DNA of 64,000 nt from assembly GCF_014358075.1 (NCBI RefSeq), contig NZ_JACONT010000002.1, positions 1 to 64,000 of the forward strand, read 5' to 3'. The stretch comes from Sphingomonas albertensis. Lineage in GTDB: Bacteria > Pseudomonadota > Alphaproteobacteria > Sphingomonadales > Sphingomonadaceae. A model generated the notes under the pieces. That model was not told where the DNA came from and ran no database searches. It worked only from the letters and a program-made list of their open reading frames with translations. How positions within the stretch are numbered: the stretch's first letter is position 1; every line of letters starts with the position of its first letter. Position numbers and translations under genes: made by a program. Positions 51,207-58,716 of this stretch are shown piece by piece.

Positions 51207-53981
51207 ATGCCCCATCTCTATCTCGTCGACGGCTCCGGCTATATCTTCCGCGCCTATCACCGGCTGCCGCCGCTCACCAACAAGCATGGCGAGCCGGTCG
51301 GCGCGGTGTACGGCTATACGACGATGCTGTGGAAGCTCGCGGACGAGGTCCACGCGGCCGACGGTCCGACCCACATGGCGGTCATCCTCGACAAATCGTC
51401 GAAGACCTTCCGCAACGATCTCTACGACAAGTACAAGGCGCAGCGCCCTCCCCCACCCGAGGACCTCGTCCCCCAGTTCCCGATGATCCGCGACGCCACG
51501 CGGGCGTTCAGCCTCCCCTGCATCGAGACCGAGGGACTCGAAGCCGACGACATCATCGCGTGTTACTCGAAGGCCGCGCTCGCGCAGGGCTGGGAAGTCA
51601 CGATCGTCAGTTCCGACAAGGATCTGATGCAGCTGATCGAGCCCGGGCTCGACATGTACGACACGATGAACAACCGCCGGCTCGGCGCGGAGCACGTCGC
51701 GGAGAAATTCCACGGCGTCACCCCGGCGCAGCTCGGCGACGTGCTCGCGCTGATGGGCGACAGCGTCGACAACGTCCCCGGCGTCCCCGGTGTCGGCCCG
51801 AAGACTGCGGCAAAACTGATCTTAGAACACGGCGATCTCGAATCCGTGCTCGCCGCCGCCGACGGCATGAAGAAGGGCAAGCTCCGCGACAATCTGATCG
51901 AGCATGCCGACATGGCGCGGCTGTCGAAAGTGCTCGTCTCGCTGAAATGCGATGTCGCGCTGCCCGAACCGTTGGAGGATCTCGAACTCAAGGGCATTCC
52001 CGACGCCCCCCTGCGCGCGTTCCTGGAACATCACGGCTTCAAGTCGCTGCTCGCCAAGCTGTCCGCCGTCGCCGACGCGCCAGTCGCCGAATCGACCGTC
52101 GTCGCGGACATGGATGAGGACGAGCCCTGCAAGCACGACGATTACGAAACCGTCGTCGACGAAGCCGCGCTCGATCGCTGGATCACCGTGGCCAAGCACC
52201 AAGGCTGGATCGCGATCGACACCGAGACGACCGGCATCGACGCGACGCGTGCCGATCTCGTCGGGATCAGCATGGCGCTGCATCCGAACCTCGCCTGCTA
52301 CGTACCTATTGCGCATGGCGGAACGGATTTGCTCGCGGAAAACCCGGTCCAGCTCGATCGCGCGCTCGTGCTCGCGAAACTGAAGCCGTTGCTGGAGGAT
52401 CCGAGCGTCCTGAAGATCGGCCACAATCTCAAATACGACATGATCGTCTTGGATCGCGCCTACGCGTCCACCGGCGGCGTGCAGATCGCGCCGTTCGACG
52501 ACACGATCGTGATGAGCTTCGATCTCGACGCCGGGCTGCACGGCCACGGCATGGACGAACTCGCGGCCACGCATCTCTCGCACAGCTGCATCGCGTTCAA
52601 GGACGTCGTCGGCACCGGCAAGACGCAGCGGACCTTCAACGAAATCGATCTCAAGGCCGCCACGCGCTACGCAGCCGAGGACGCCGACGTGACGCTCCGC
52701 CTGTGGCGCCGGTTCAAGCGCCGCCTGCCCGCGGAAGGCTCGACCCGCGTCTACGAGATGGTCGACCGCCCGCTCGTCCCCGTCATTGCGCAGATGGAAA
52801 TGCACGGGATCAAGGTCGATGCCGCGAAACTGTCGAAACTCTCGACCGAGTTCGCCGGCCAGATGGCGAGCCTCGAAACCGAAATCCACGCGCTCGCCGG
52901 CGGTCCCTTCACGATCGGCAGCCCCAAGCAATTGGGCGACGTGCTGTTCGAGAAGATGGGCATCAAGGGCGGTCGCAAAGGCAAGTCCGGCGTCTATTCG
53001 ACCGACGTCACCGAACTCGAGCGGATCGCCGCCGACAAGGACTCGCCCGGCGCGGTGATCGCGCGGAAGGTTCTCGACTGGCGCCAGCTGTCGAAGCTGA
53101 AATCGACCTACACCGACGCGTTGCAGGCGCAGATCAACCCCGCGACGGGCCGTGTCCACACGTCCTACTCGCTGACCGGTGCGCAGACCGGACGGCTGTC
53201 CTCGACCGATCCGAACCTCCAGAACATCCCGATCCGCACCGAGATCGGCCGCCAGATCCGCGATGCGTTCGTGGCCGAGCCCGGCAACGTCATCCTCGCC
53301 GCCGATTACTCGCAGATCGAGCTGCGGCTCGCCGCGCACATGGCCAACGTCCCCGCGCTCAAAGCCGCGTTCGCGAACGGCGACGACATCCACAGCCTCA
53401 CCGCGCAGGAACTGTTCGGCGAGGTAAACCGCGACACCCGCGGCCGCGCGAAGACGATCAACTTCGCGATCCTCTACGGCATCTCGCGCTGGGGCCTGGC
53501 CGGGCGTTTGGACGTCTCGGCGGACGAGGCGCAAGCGATGATCGACCGCTATTTCGATCGCTTCCCCGGCATCTCCAACTACATCGTCGAGACCACCGAA
53601 AGCGTGCGCGCGAGCGGCTTCACCACCACGCTGTTCGGGCGCAAAACGCACTTCCCGCGCATCCGCTCGAAGATCCAGCACGAACGCCAAGGCGCCGAAC
53701 GCGCCGCGATCAACGCGCCGATCCAAGGCACGAGCGCCGACATCATCAAGCGCGCGATGGTCCGGATGGGACCGGCGTTGCTCGAAGCGGGTCTGCCCAA
53801 TGTCCGCATGCTCCTTCAGGTCCATGACGAACTCGTGTTCGAATTACCGGAAGGTGACGTCGCCGCGGCCAAGCCGGTGATCGAGCGCGTGATGGCGACG
53901 GCGGCACTGCCCGCGGTGACGCTCGACGTCCCCCTCGGCATTGAGATCGGAACGGGCCTTAGCTGGGGCGCGGCGCACTAG
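51207..53981 (+). CDS. polA: DNA polymerase I
   Basis: A 924-residue full-length DNA polymerase I for repair and Okazaki fragment processing. The N-terminal 5'-3' exonuclease (~1-290) starts HLYLVDGSGYIFRAYH and has EGLEADDIIACY and VPGVPGVGPKTAAKL. The 3'-5' exonuclease (~310-510) is intact: AIDTETTGID (Asp, Glu), HNLKYDM and YAAEDADV. The polymerase domain (~540-924) has LILAADYSQIELRLAAH (motif A), RGRAKTINFAILYGIS (motif B) and LLQVHDELVFELPE (motif C). The ATG giving MPHLYLVDG is chosen over an upstream TTG. The stop codon TAG overlaps the ribosome binding site of the next small gene. Confidence 0.96.
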   Translation: MPHLYLVDGSGYIFRAYHRLPPLTNKHGEPVGAVYGYTTMLWKLADEVHAADGPTHMAVILDKSSKTFRNDLYDKYKAQRPPPPEDLVPQFPMIRDATRAFSLPCIETEGLEADDIIACYSKAALAQGWEVTIVSSDKDLMQLIEPGLDMYDTMNNRRLGAEHVAEKFHGVTPAQLGDVLALMGDSVDNVPGVPGVGPKTAAKLILEHGDLESVLAAADGMKKGKLRDNLIEHADMARLSKVLVSLKCDVALPEPLEDLELKGIPDAPLRAFLEHHGFKSLLAKLSAVADAPVAESTVVADMDEDEPCKHDDYETVVDEAALDRWITVAKHQGWIAIDTETTGIDATRADLVGISMALHPNLACYVPIAHGGTDLLAENPVQLDRALVLAKLKPLLEDPSVLKIGHNLKYDMIVLDRAYASTGGVQIAPFDDTIVMSFDLDAGLHGHGMDELAATHLSHSCIAFKDVVGTGKTQRTFNEIDLKAATRYAAEDADVTLRLWRRFKRRLPAEGSTRVYEMVDRPLVPVIAQMEMHGIKVDAAKLSKLSTEFAGQMASLETEIHALAGGPFTIGSPKQLGDVLFEKMGIKGGRKGKSGVYSTDVTELERIAADKDSPGAVIARKVLDWRQLSKLKSTYTDALQAQINPATGRVHTSYSLTGAQTGRLSSTDPNLQNIPIRTEIGRQIRDAFVAEPGNVILAADYSQIELRLAAHMANVPALKAAFANGDDIHSLTAQELFGEVNRDTRGRAKTINFAILYGISRWGLAGRLDVSADEAQAMIDRYFDRFPGISNYIVETTESVRASGFTTTLFGRKTHFPRIRSKIQHERQGAERAAINAPIQGTSADIIKRAMVRMGPALLEAGLPNVRMLLQVHDELVFELPEGDVAAAKPVIERVMATAALPAVTLDVPLGIEIGTGLSWGAAH

Positions 53982-53992
53982 GAGAGATGGCT

Positions 53993-54241
53993 ATGCATTA
54001 CCGAGAGAAATTGCAGCTGTGGGTCCGAGAAGCGCTTGGCGATCTTGGCGGCGGCCAAGGGCTTATCCTTGACGTTGCCAAACACGTTTGGGCGAACCAC
54101 GAAACCGATCTCAAAAATTCCGATGATGCATTCTACTCTTGGCAGTACGACATCCGCTGGGCTGCGAACCAGCTGCGGCGCACAGGTAAGTTGGGCCTTA
54201 GAACTGCAGGTTCGAAAAGCATTTGGGTTTTGAAACAGTAG
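53993..54241 (+). CDS. Small AT-rich winged-helix-like protein
   Basis: An 82-residue protein placed between polA and a flippase gene. The helix pattern YREKLQLWVREALGD ... YDIRWAANQLRRTGKLGLRT ... KSIWVL resembles the small winged-helix domain found at the N-terminus of Mrr-type restriction proteins, but here it stands alone. The base composition is visibly lower in G+C than in polA or the flippase gene. GGAG overlapping the polA stop favours this ATG (8 nt spacing) over one two codons upstream. Its stop TAG is 1 nt before the GTG start of the flippase gene, so translation is probably coupled on both sides. DNA binding is inference. Confidence 0.7.
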   Translation: MHYREKLQLWVREALGDLGGGQGLILDVAKHVWANHETDLKNSDDAFYSWQYDIRWAANQLRRTGKLGLRTAGSKSIWVLKQ

Positions 54242-54242
54242 A

Positions 54243-55760
54243 GTGGCAAATTCCTCTCAGGATATCGACACGCTCGCCAAGGGTGGTCGGACCAACATCG
54301 CCGGCTTCGTCCTCCGCTTAGCCGCGCGCATCCCCTTCCTGTTCATCGCCGGCCGCATCTACGGACCTGACCTCGTCGGCCGGTTCGCCATCGCGGTCGT
54401 GGTCGTCGAACTCGCGGCACTTCTGGCCACGCTAGGCCTGAAGCGCGGCCTCGCCCAGGCGCTCAGCAGCGCCGACCGTCCTCATGCCAACGTGGTCTGG
54501 GACGCGATGGCGGTCGCCTTCGTCGCCTCGCTGATCGCCAGCGCGGTCCTCTGTACGTTCCCGCAGATCATGTATCCGAACAGCGCGATCACCGGGCTCG
54601 ACCGGTTCCTGCCGCTGATCATCGTCGCGATCGCCTGGTCCGACGTCAGCCTCGCCGCGCTCGCCTACCGCCTAAACGTGAAGGCCGCGGTGACGGCGCG
54701 CGCGGTGGTCGAGCCGTGGACGATCTCGATCGCCGCCTGGGCGTTCTCCTATTTCACGATCCGCGACGGCCTGGTCCTCAGCTACGTCGCGTCGATGACC
54801 GCAGCGCTGATCGCCAGCCTCGTGCCGTTCCTGCGCAGCTACGGCGTGCCGCGCGGCTGGAAACCCCAGCTCCGCCCCCTCTATGCGCTCGCCCGCGCCA
54901 ACATACCGCTCGCCGGTGCGGACATCCTCGAATGGGGCAGCCGCAACGTCGACCGCTTCATCCTCGGCGTGATGTTCGAGCCGAAGATCGTCGGCATTTA
55001 TTACATGGCGCAACAGGTCGCGAGCCTGCCGCAGAAGCTCAAGACCAGCTTCGACCCGATCCTCGGCCCCGTCATCACGCACAGCCTAGCGATCAACGAC
55101 CGCGCGGCGATCGCCAACCAGGTGCGCCAGGTCGCGTTCTGGATCATGGCGGCGCAAGGCGGCCTCGCGCTGATGGGCTCGATCCCGGGTGAAGCGGTGA
55201 TGGGCGTGGTCGGGCCGCAGTTCGTCGCCGGCACCGCCGCGCTCGCGTTCCTGCTGACCGCCGAAGTGCTCGCCTCGACCGGCGCCGTCAGCGAATCGGC
55301 GCTGGTCTACATCGCCCGCCACCGTAACCTGATGATCTCCGCGGCGATGCTCGCGTTCCAGGTCGGCCTCAGCTTCGCGCTGATATTCACGATCCGCGCG
55401 CTGGGCTATCCGGTCAATTACCAGGCGGCAGGCCCGGCGATCGCACTGATGCTGTCGGTGGGCGTGACCTCGATCATCAAGGCGAAGCTGCTCGGCCATC
55501 TCCTCGGGGCGAAGGTCTCGCCGTGGCGCTGGCCGCTGGTCTGGGCAGCCGGCGCCGCGATCGTCGTCGGTGGCGCGTTCACCGCATTGCCCAAGCGCTA
55601 CGAATGGGTCGAACTCGCGGTCGGCGAACCCGCGATCGCCGCGACCTATCTCTACATCCTGTGGAAATACGCGTTCGGCCCCGCGGACCGCGCGCTGTTC
55701 GGCAAGAAGCCGGAAGCCGTCGAGGCTACGCTACCGCAGACCGGATCAGCGGTCCTCTAG
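54243..55760 (+). CDS. Wzx-type oligosaccharide flippase
   Basis: A 505-residue membrane protein of the MATE/Wzx (MOP) superfamily with about 12-14 helices. It starts TLAKGGRTNIAGFVLRLAAR, which is the usual amphipathic lead into TM1 of Wzx flippases. Internal segments such as ANIPLAGADILEWGSRNVDRF and PQKLKTSFDPILGPVITHS fit the family's cytoplasmic loops. It probably moves a lipid-linked glycan across the inner membrane for capsule, exopolysaccharide or O-antigen. The start is GTG, 1 nt behind the stop of the small winged-helix gene, with no ribosome binding site of its own. No glycosyltransferase genes are next to it. Confidence 0.82.
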   Translation: MANSSQDIDTLAKGGRTNIAGFVLRLAARIPFLFIAGRIYGPDLVGRFAIAVVVVELAALLATLGLKRGLAQALSSADRPHANVVWDAMAVAFVASLIASAVLCTFPQIMYPNSAITGLDRFLPLIIVAIAWSDVSLAALAYRLNVKAAVTARAVVEPWTISIAAWAFSYFTIRDGLVLSYVASMTAALIASLVPFLRSYGVPRGWKPQLRPLYALARANIPLAGADILEWGSRNVDRFILGVMFEPKIVGIYYMAQQVASLPQKLKTSFDPILGPVITHSLAINDRAAIANQVRQVAFWIMAAQGGLALMGSIPGEAVMGVVGPQFVAGTAALAFLLTAEVLASTGAVSESALVYIARHRNLMISAAMLAFQVGLSFALIFTIRALGYPVNYQAAGPAIALMLSVGVTSIIKAKLLGHLLGAKVSPWRWPLVWAAGAAIVVGGAFTALPKRYEWVELAVGEPAIAATYLYILWKYAFGPADRALFGKKPEAVEATLPQTGSAVL

Positions 55761-55764
55761 ATCG

Positions 55765-56793
55765 TCAGTACGCGCGGGCGACCGCGAACTCGACCGCCTC
55801 GACCATCGCGTCCTTGGCGTCCCCATTCGCGAAGCCGCCGATCGAGTCGATCGCGCGCTGGCCGTAATGGCGGGCCCTCGCGAACGTGTCGTCGATCGCG
55901 CGGGTCGAGCGGATCAGGCGGACCGCGTGTTGCAGGTCGGCATCGCTGTCGCGGCGTCCTTCGACCGCATCCTTCCAGAACGCGCGATCCTCGGCCGAGC
56001 CGCGTGCGTAAGCCAGGATCACCGGGAGCGTCATTTTCCCCTCGCGGAAGTCGTCGCCCGCGTCCTTGCCCATCGTGTCCGCGTCCGAGACATAGTCGAT
56101 CGCATCGTCGACCAGCTGGAACGCGATCCCGAGGTTGCGACCATACGCGTCGAGCGCGGCCTCTTCCGCCTCGGGGCGCTCGGCGACGACAGCCGAAATC
56201 CGGCAGGCGGCGGCGAACAGCGCCGCGGTCTTCGCGCCGATGATGTCGAGATAGCGCTCCTCGCCGAGATCGACGCGCCGCGCCGCGGTGAGCTGGTTCA
56301 CCTCGCCCTCGGCGATCACCGCGCTGGTCGAGGACAGGATCTTGAGCGCCTTGAGACTGCCCGCCTCGACCATCAGTTCGAAGCTACGGCTGAACAGGAA
56401 ATCGCCGACAAGCACGCTGGCAGGGTTGCCCCAAATGATGTTGGCGGTCCGCTTGCCCCGGCGCAGGTCGGAGCCGTCGACGACGTCGTCGTGGAGCAGC
56501 GTCGCGGTGTGGATGAACTCGACCGCGGCGGCGAGCAGGTGATGCTGCGTACCGCTATAAGCGATCAGTTGCGCGCTCGCGAGCGTCAGCATCGGCCGCA
56601 TCCGCTTGCCGCCGCCCGCGATCAGGTGACCGGCGAGTTCGGGGATCAGCGGTATCTCGGACTGCATCCGGCCGCGGATGACCGCATTGACCTGGTCCAT
56701 ATCGCCCGTGACGAGCTTGACCATCGGGTCCAGCGAGGGCTGTGACTCGGGATTGGGACGAAGGGTGTCGAGGCGGTGGACGGTAGCGCTCAT
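55765..56793 (-). CDS. ispB: Polyprenyl diphosphate synthase (octaprenyl/decaprenyl type)
   Basis: A 342-residue trans-prenyltransferase making the side chain of ubiquinone. The first aspartate-rich motif is LLHDDVVDGSDLRRGK (~residues 110-125), the second AFQLVDDAIDYVSDAD (~235-250). GGGKRMRPML near 58-67 binds isopentenyl diphosphate, and KTAALFAAA lies in the middle. The chain length (8-10 units) cannot be read directly, although alphaproteobacteria usually make ubiquinone-10. The start giving MSATVHRLD is chosen. The gene converges with the flippase gene (4 bp apart) and diverges from the chorismate mutase gene, whose product feeds the same quinone pathway. Confidence 0.92.
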   Translation of the reverse strand: MSATVHRLDTLRPNPESQPSLDPMVKLVTGDMDQVNAVIRGRMQSEIPLIPELAGHLIAGGGKRMRPMLTLASAQLIAYSGTQHHLLAAAVEFIHTATLLHDDVVDGSDLRRGKRTANIIWGNPASVLVGDFLFSRSFELMVEAGSLKALKILSSTSAVIAEGEVNQLTAARRVDLGEERYLDIIGAKTAALFAAACRISAVVAERPEAEEAALDAYGRNLGIAFQLVDDAIDYVSDADTMGKDAGDDFREGKMTLPVILAYARGSAEDRAFWKDAVEGRRDSDADLQHAVRLIRSTRAIDDTFARARHYGQRAIDSIGGFANGDAKDAMVEAVEFAVARAY

Positions 56794-56942
56794 CTGCCCG
56801 AGCCTCTGCCGCCTATGCCCCTGCAAAGCAACCCTTGCCGACCCTCGGCGTGCCCCGGCTTGCCCCAGTCTGCCGTGCGACACCTTGCCGATCCGGCCGC
56901 GGCCCCGCAAAAGGCGCGCCGAACCAAGGAAAGGGTAGGTAG

Positions 56943-57230
56943 GTGGCTGACGACCTGTTGACCGGATACCGCCAGAGCATCGACAATATCGATGCGGCGC
57001 TGATCCACATGCTCGCCGAGCGCTTCAAGGTGACCCAGGCGGTCGGCCGGCACAAGGCGACGCACGGCCTGCCGGCGGCCGATCCCGGCCGCGAGGAACG
57101 CCAGATCGCCCGATTGCGGCATCTGGCGGCGGAGGCACAGCTCGACCCGGAATTTTCGGAGAAATTCCTGCGCTTCATCATCAACGAGGTGATCCGGCAT
57201 CATGAGCGGCTGGCGCACGAGCCGGGTTAA
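56943..57230 (+). CDS. Chorismate mutase, AroQ type
   Basis: A 95-residue monofunctional chorismate mutase of the AroQ (CM_2) fold, converting chorismate to prephenate for phenylalanine and tyrosine synthesis. The pattern YRQSIDNIDAALIHMLAERFKV with the catalytic Arg residues, VGRHKATHGLP and DPGREERQIARLRHLA covers helices 1-2, and FLRFIINEVIRHHERL helix 3. It starts with GTG, preceded by AAGGAAAGGG. No signal peptide. It is read divergently from the prenyl synthase gene, across a 149-bp region. Confidence 0.9.
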   Translation: MADDLLTGYRQSIDNIDAALIHMLAERFKVTQAVGRHKATHGLPAADPGREERQIARLRHLAAEAQLDPEFSEKFLRFIINEVIRHHERLAHEPG

Positions 57231-57260
57231 GGGGCGAGCCTCGCACCCAGGCATATAGAA

Positions 57261-57368
57261 TACCCCACGGGCGAAACTTGCCGCTCGGGCGAAGCTTACG
57301 CCCCTGCCGAAACTTACCTCGCCGGCGAAGCTTACCACCCCGGCCAAAGCTACCACCCTGGCGAAGGC
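57261..57368. repeat. Six degenerate 18-bp tandem repeats at a family B element
   Basis: Six contiguous 18-bp units start at 57261, 57279, 57297, 57315, 57333 and 57351. The consensus is close to TACCACCCCGGCGAAGCT; the last unit (TACCACCCTGGCGAAGGC) is the left outer arm of the family B element that follows. Divergence rises with distance from the element. Confidence 0.88.
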
Positions 57369-57450
57369 CGGGGTCCAATTGGGAGACGGCGATAACGAAG
57401 CGCCGCGCACCGTTACGACCACCTTGCCAATTGGGCCCCGGCCTTCGCCG
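57351..57450. repeat. REPIN-like palindromic element, family B copy 6
   Basis: TACCACCCTGGCGAAGGCCG and CGGCCTTCGCCGGGGTGGTA flank CCAATTGGG half-sites and a centre with ATAACGAAGCGCCG and GTTACGACCACC, close to copy 5. The remaining bases to 57575 hold no recognisable gene and should contain the promoter of the next operon. Confidence 0.87.
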
Positions 57451-57575
57451 GGGTGGTAGGTTTTGGCTGGCCATTCCGGTGCGTCGGCAGAATGCGATGC
57501 ACCTTATCCGTCCATGACGAAAACGTCATCCTTGCTCCATTTGTCGATCATTCAAAGGCGTGCAATCGGTTGCGA

Positions 57576-58289
57576 ATGATATGGCTCTACCGATTCCTGC
57601 TCGCGCTGGTGCTGGTCGCGATCACCGCGACCGGTTTCATGGGCTGGCTCGGCTATTTCGGGGGGCCGCTGTTCACCGACGTCCCCGCCATCACGAGGCC
57701 GGCAAAGCCCCGGCGCCCATTCGCCGCGGTGCTGCTGACCGGTGATCTCGGCTACCGGATCGGCATGGCGCCGCAGATCGCGCGGCGGCTCGCGGCGGAC
57801 GGCGTGCCGGTGGTCGCGGTCAATACGCTAACCTATCTGCGCAAGACGCGGACGCGTGCGGACATCACGATGCTGATCGCCCGCGCCGAACAGCGTGCGC
57901 TGCGGTTCGGGCAGACCGACCGGGTCGTGCTGATAGGCCAGTCGTTCGGTGCGGACATGCTGCATGTCGGTCTGGTCGACCTCTCCCCCGAACTGCGCGC
58001 GAAGGTGACCAAGGTCGCGCTGATCGTTCCCGAGAACACCGTCCAGTTCCGCGCCTCCCCGAGCGAAGTGTTCGATTACTGGACGCCGACCACCGATGCG
58101 GTGCCGACCGCCCGCCGCCTCACCTGGGCGCCGCTGCTGTGCGTGCAGGGCGTCGACGAGAGTGAAAGCCTGTGTCCGTTGCTGACTCAGGCCAATGCAC
58201 AGCGGGTCGCTCTTCCCGGCGGACACCCGCTTCACCGCGACGCCGATGCGCTCTACGACGTGCTATCGCGGTTCGTATTCGCGGATTGA
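57576..58289 (+). CDS. AcvB/VirJ-family alpha/beta hydrolase
   Basis: A 237-residue hydrolase of the AcvB/VirJ family. Residues ~4-26 form a membrane anchor (FLLALVLVAITATGFMGWLG), and the periplasmic domain carries VLIGQSFGADMLHVG with the nucleophile Ser of the GxSxG elbow; ALPGGHPLHRDADALYDVL likely supplies the catalytic His. In Agrobacterium, AcvB hydrolyses lysyl-phosphatidylglycerol made by LpiA/MprF and is co-transcribed with it. Here the mprF-type gene lies two genes downstream, supporting the same function. The protein matches the short VirJ form, without AcvB's extra N-terminal half. The ATG giving MIWLYRFL is chosen so that the anchor is at the N-terminus. Confidence 0.84.
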   Translation: MIWLYRFLLALVLVAITATGFMGWLGYFGGPLFTDVPAITRPAKPRRPFAAVLLTGDLGYRIGMAPQIARRLAADGVPVVAVNTLTYLRKTRTRADITMLIARAEQRALRFGQTDRVVLIGQSFGADMLHVGLVDLSPELRAKVTKVALIVPENTVQFRASPSEVFDYWTPTTDAVPTARRLTWAPLLCVQGVDESESLCPLLTQANAQRVALPGGHPLHRDADALYDVLSRFVFAD

Positions 58290-58299
58290 GGATCGACCG

Positions 58300-58716
58300 A
58301 TGGTTGCTGCACTGATGGCGCTCGCGATGGCCGCGGGCAGCCCCGCTCCCGCTTCCCCCGCTCCGGCTTTCCCGGTGGAAGGCGTCTGGCATAACCCGAA
58401 GAACAGCGTGGCGGTGAAGACCGGTGCCTGCCCCGACAAGACCGGCGGCAGCAAACTGTGCGGCTGGGTCGTCCGCGCCGACGAAGAAGCGCAAGGCGAC
58501 GCGCGCGATGGCGGCACCCCCAAGCTGATCGGCACGGCGTTGCTGCGCGAATACCGCCCAAGCGGTCGCAACCGATGGTCCGGGCAGATCTTCGTACCCG
58601 ACATGGGCCGCACTTTCGGATCGACGCTGACGCTGGTCGACGCGGACACGATCGACGTGAAGGGGTGCCTGATCGGCGGCTTCCTGTGCAAGACGCAGAC
58701 GTGGCGACGCGGTTGA
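58300..58716 (+). CDS. DUF2147 periplasmic protein
   Basis: A 138-residue secreted protein. The signal peptide MVAALMALAMAAGSPAPASP leads to a DUF2147 domain with VEGVWHNPKNSVAVKTGAC, CGWVVR, and the C-terminal GCLIGGFLCKTQTWRR signature. DUF2147 is a lipocalin-like beta fold of unknown function. GAGGA lies 7 nt before the ATG; the gene starts 10 bp after the AcvB/VirJ-like gene and its end overlaps the likely mprF start. Its place between a lysyl-lipid hydrolase and a lysyl-lipid synthase gene suggests a lipid-related role in the envelope (inference). Confidence 0.83.
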   Translation: MVAALMALAMAAGSPAPASPAPAFPVEGVWHNPKNSVAVKTGACPDKTGGSKLCGWVVRADEEAQGDARDGGTPKLIGTALLREYRPSGRNRWSGQIFVPDMGRTFGSTLTLVDADTIDVKGCLIGGFLCKTQTWRRG

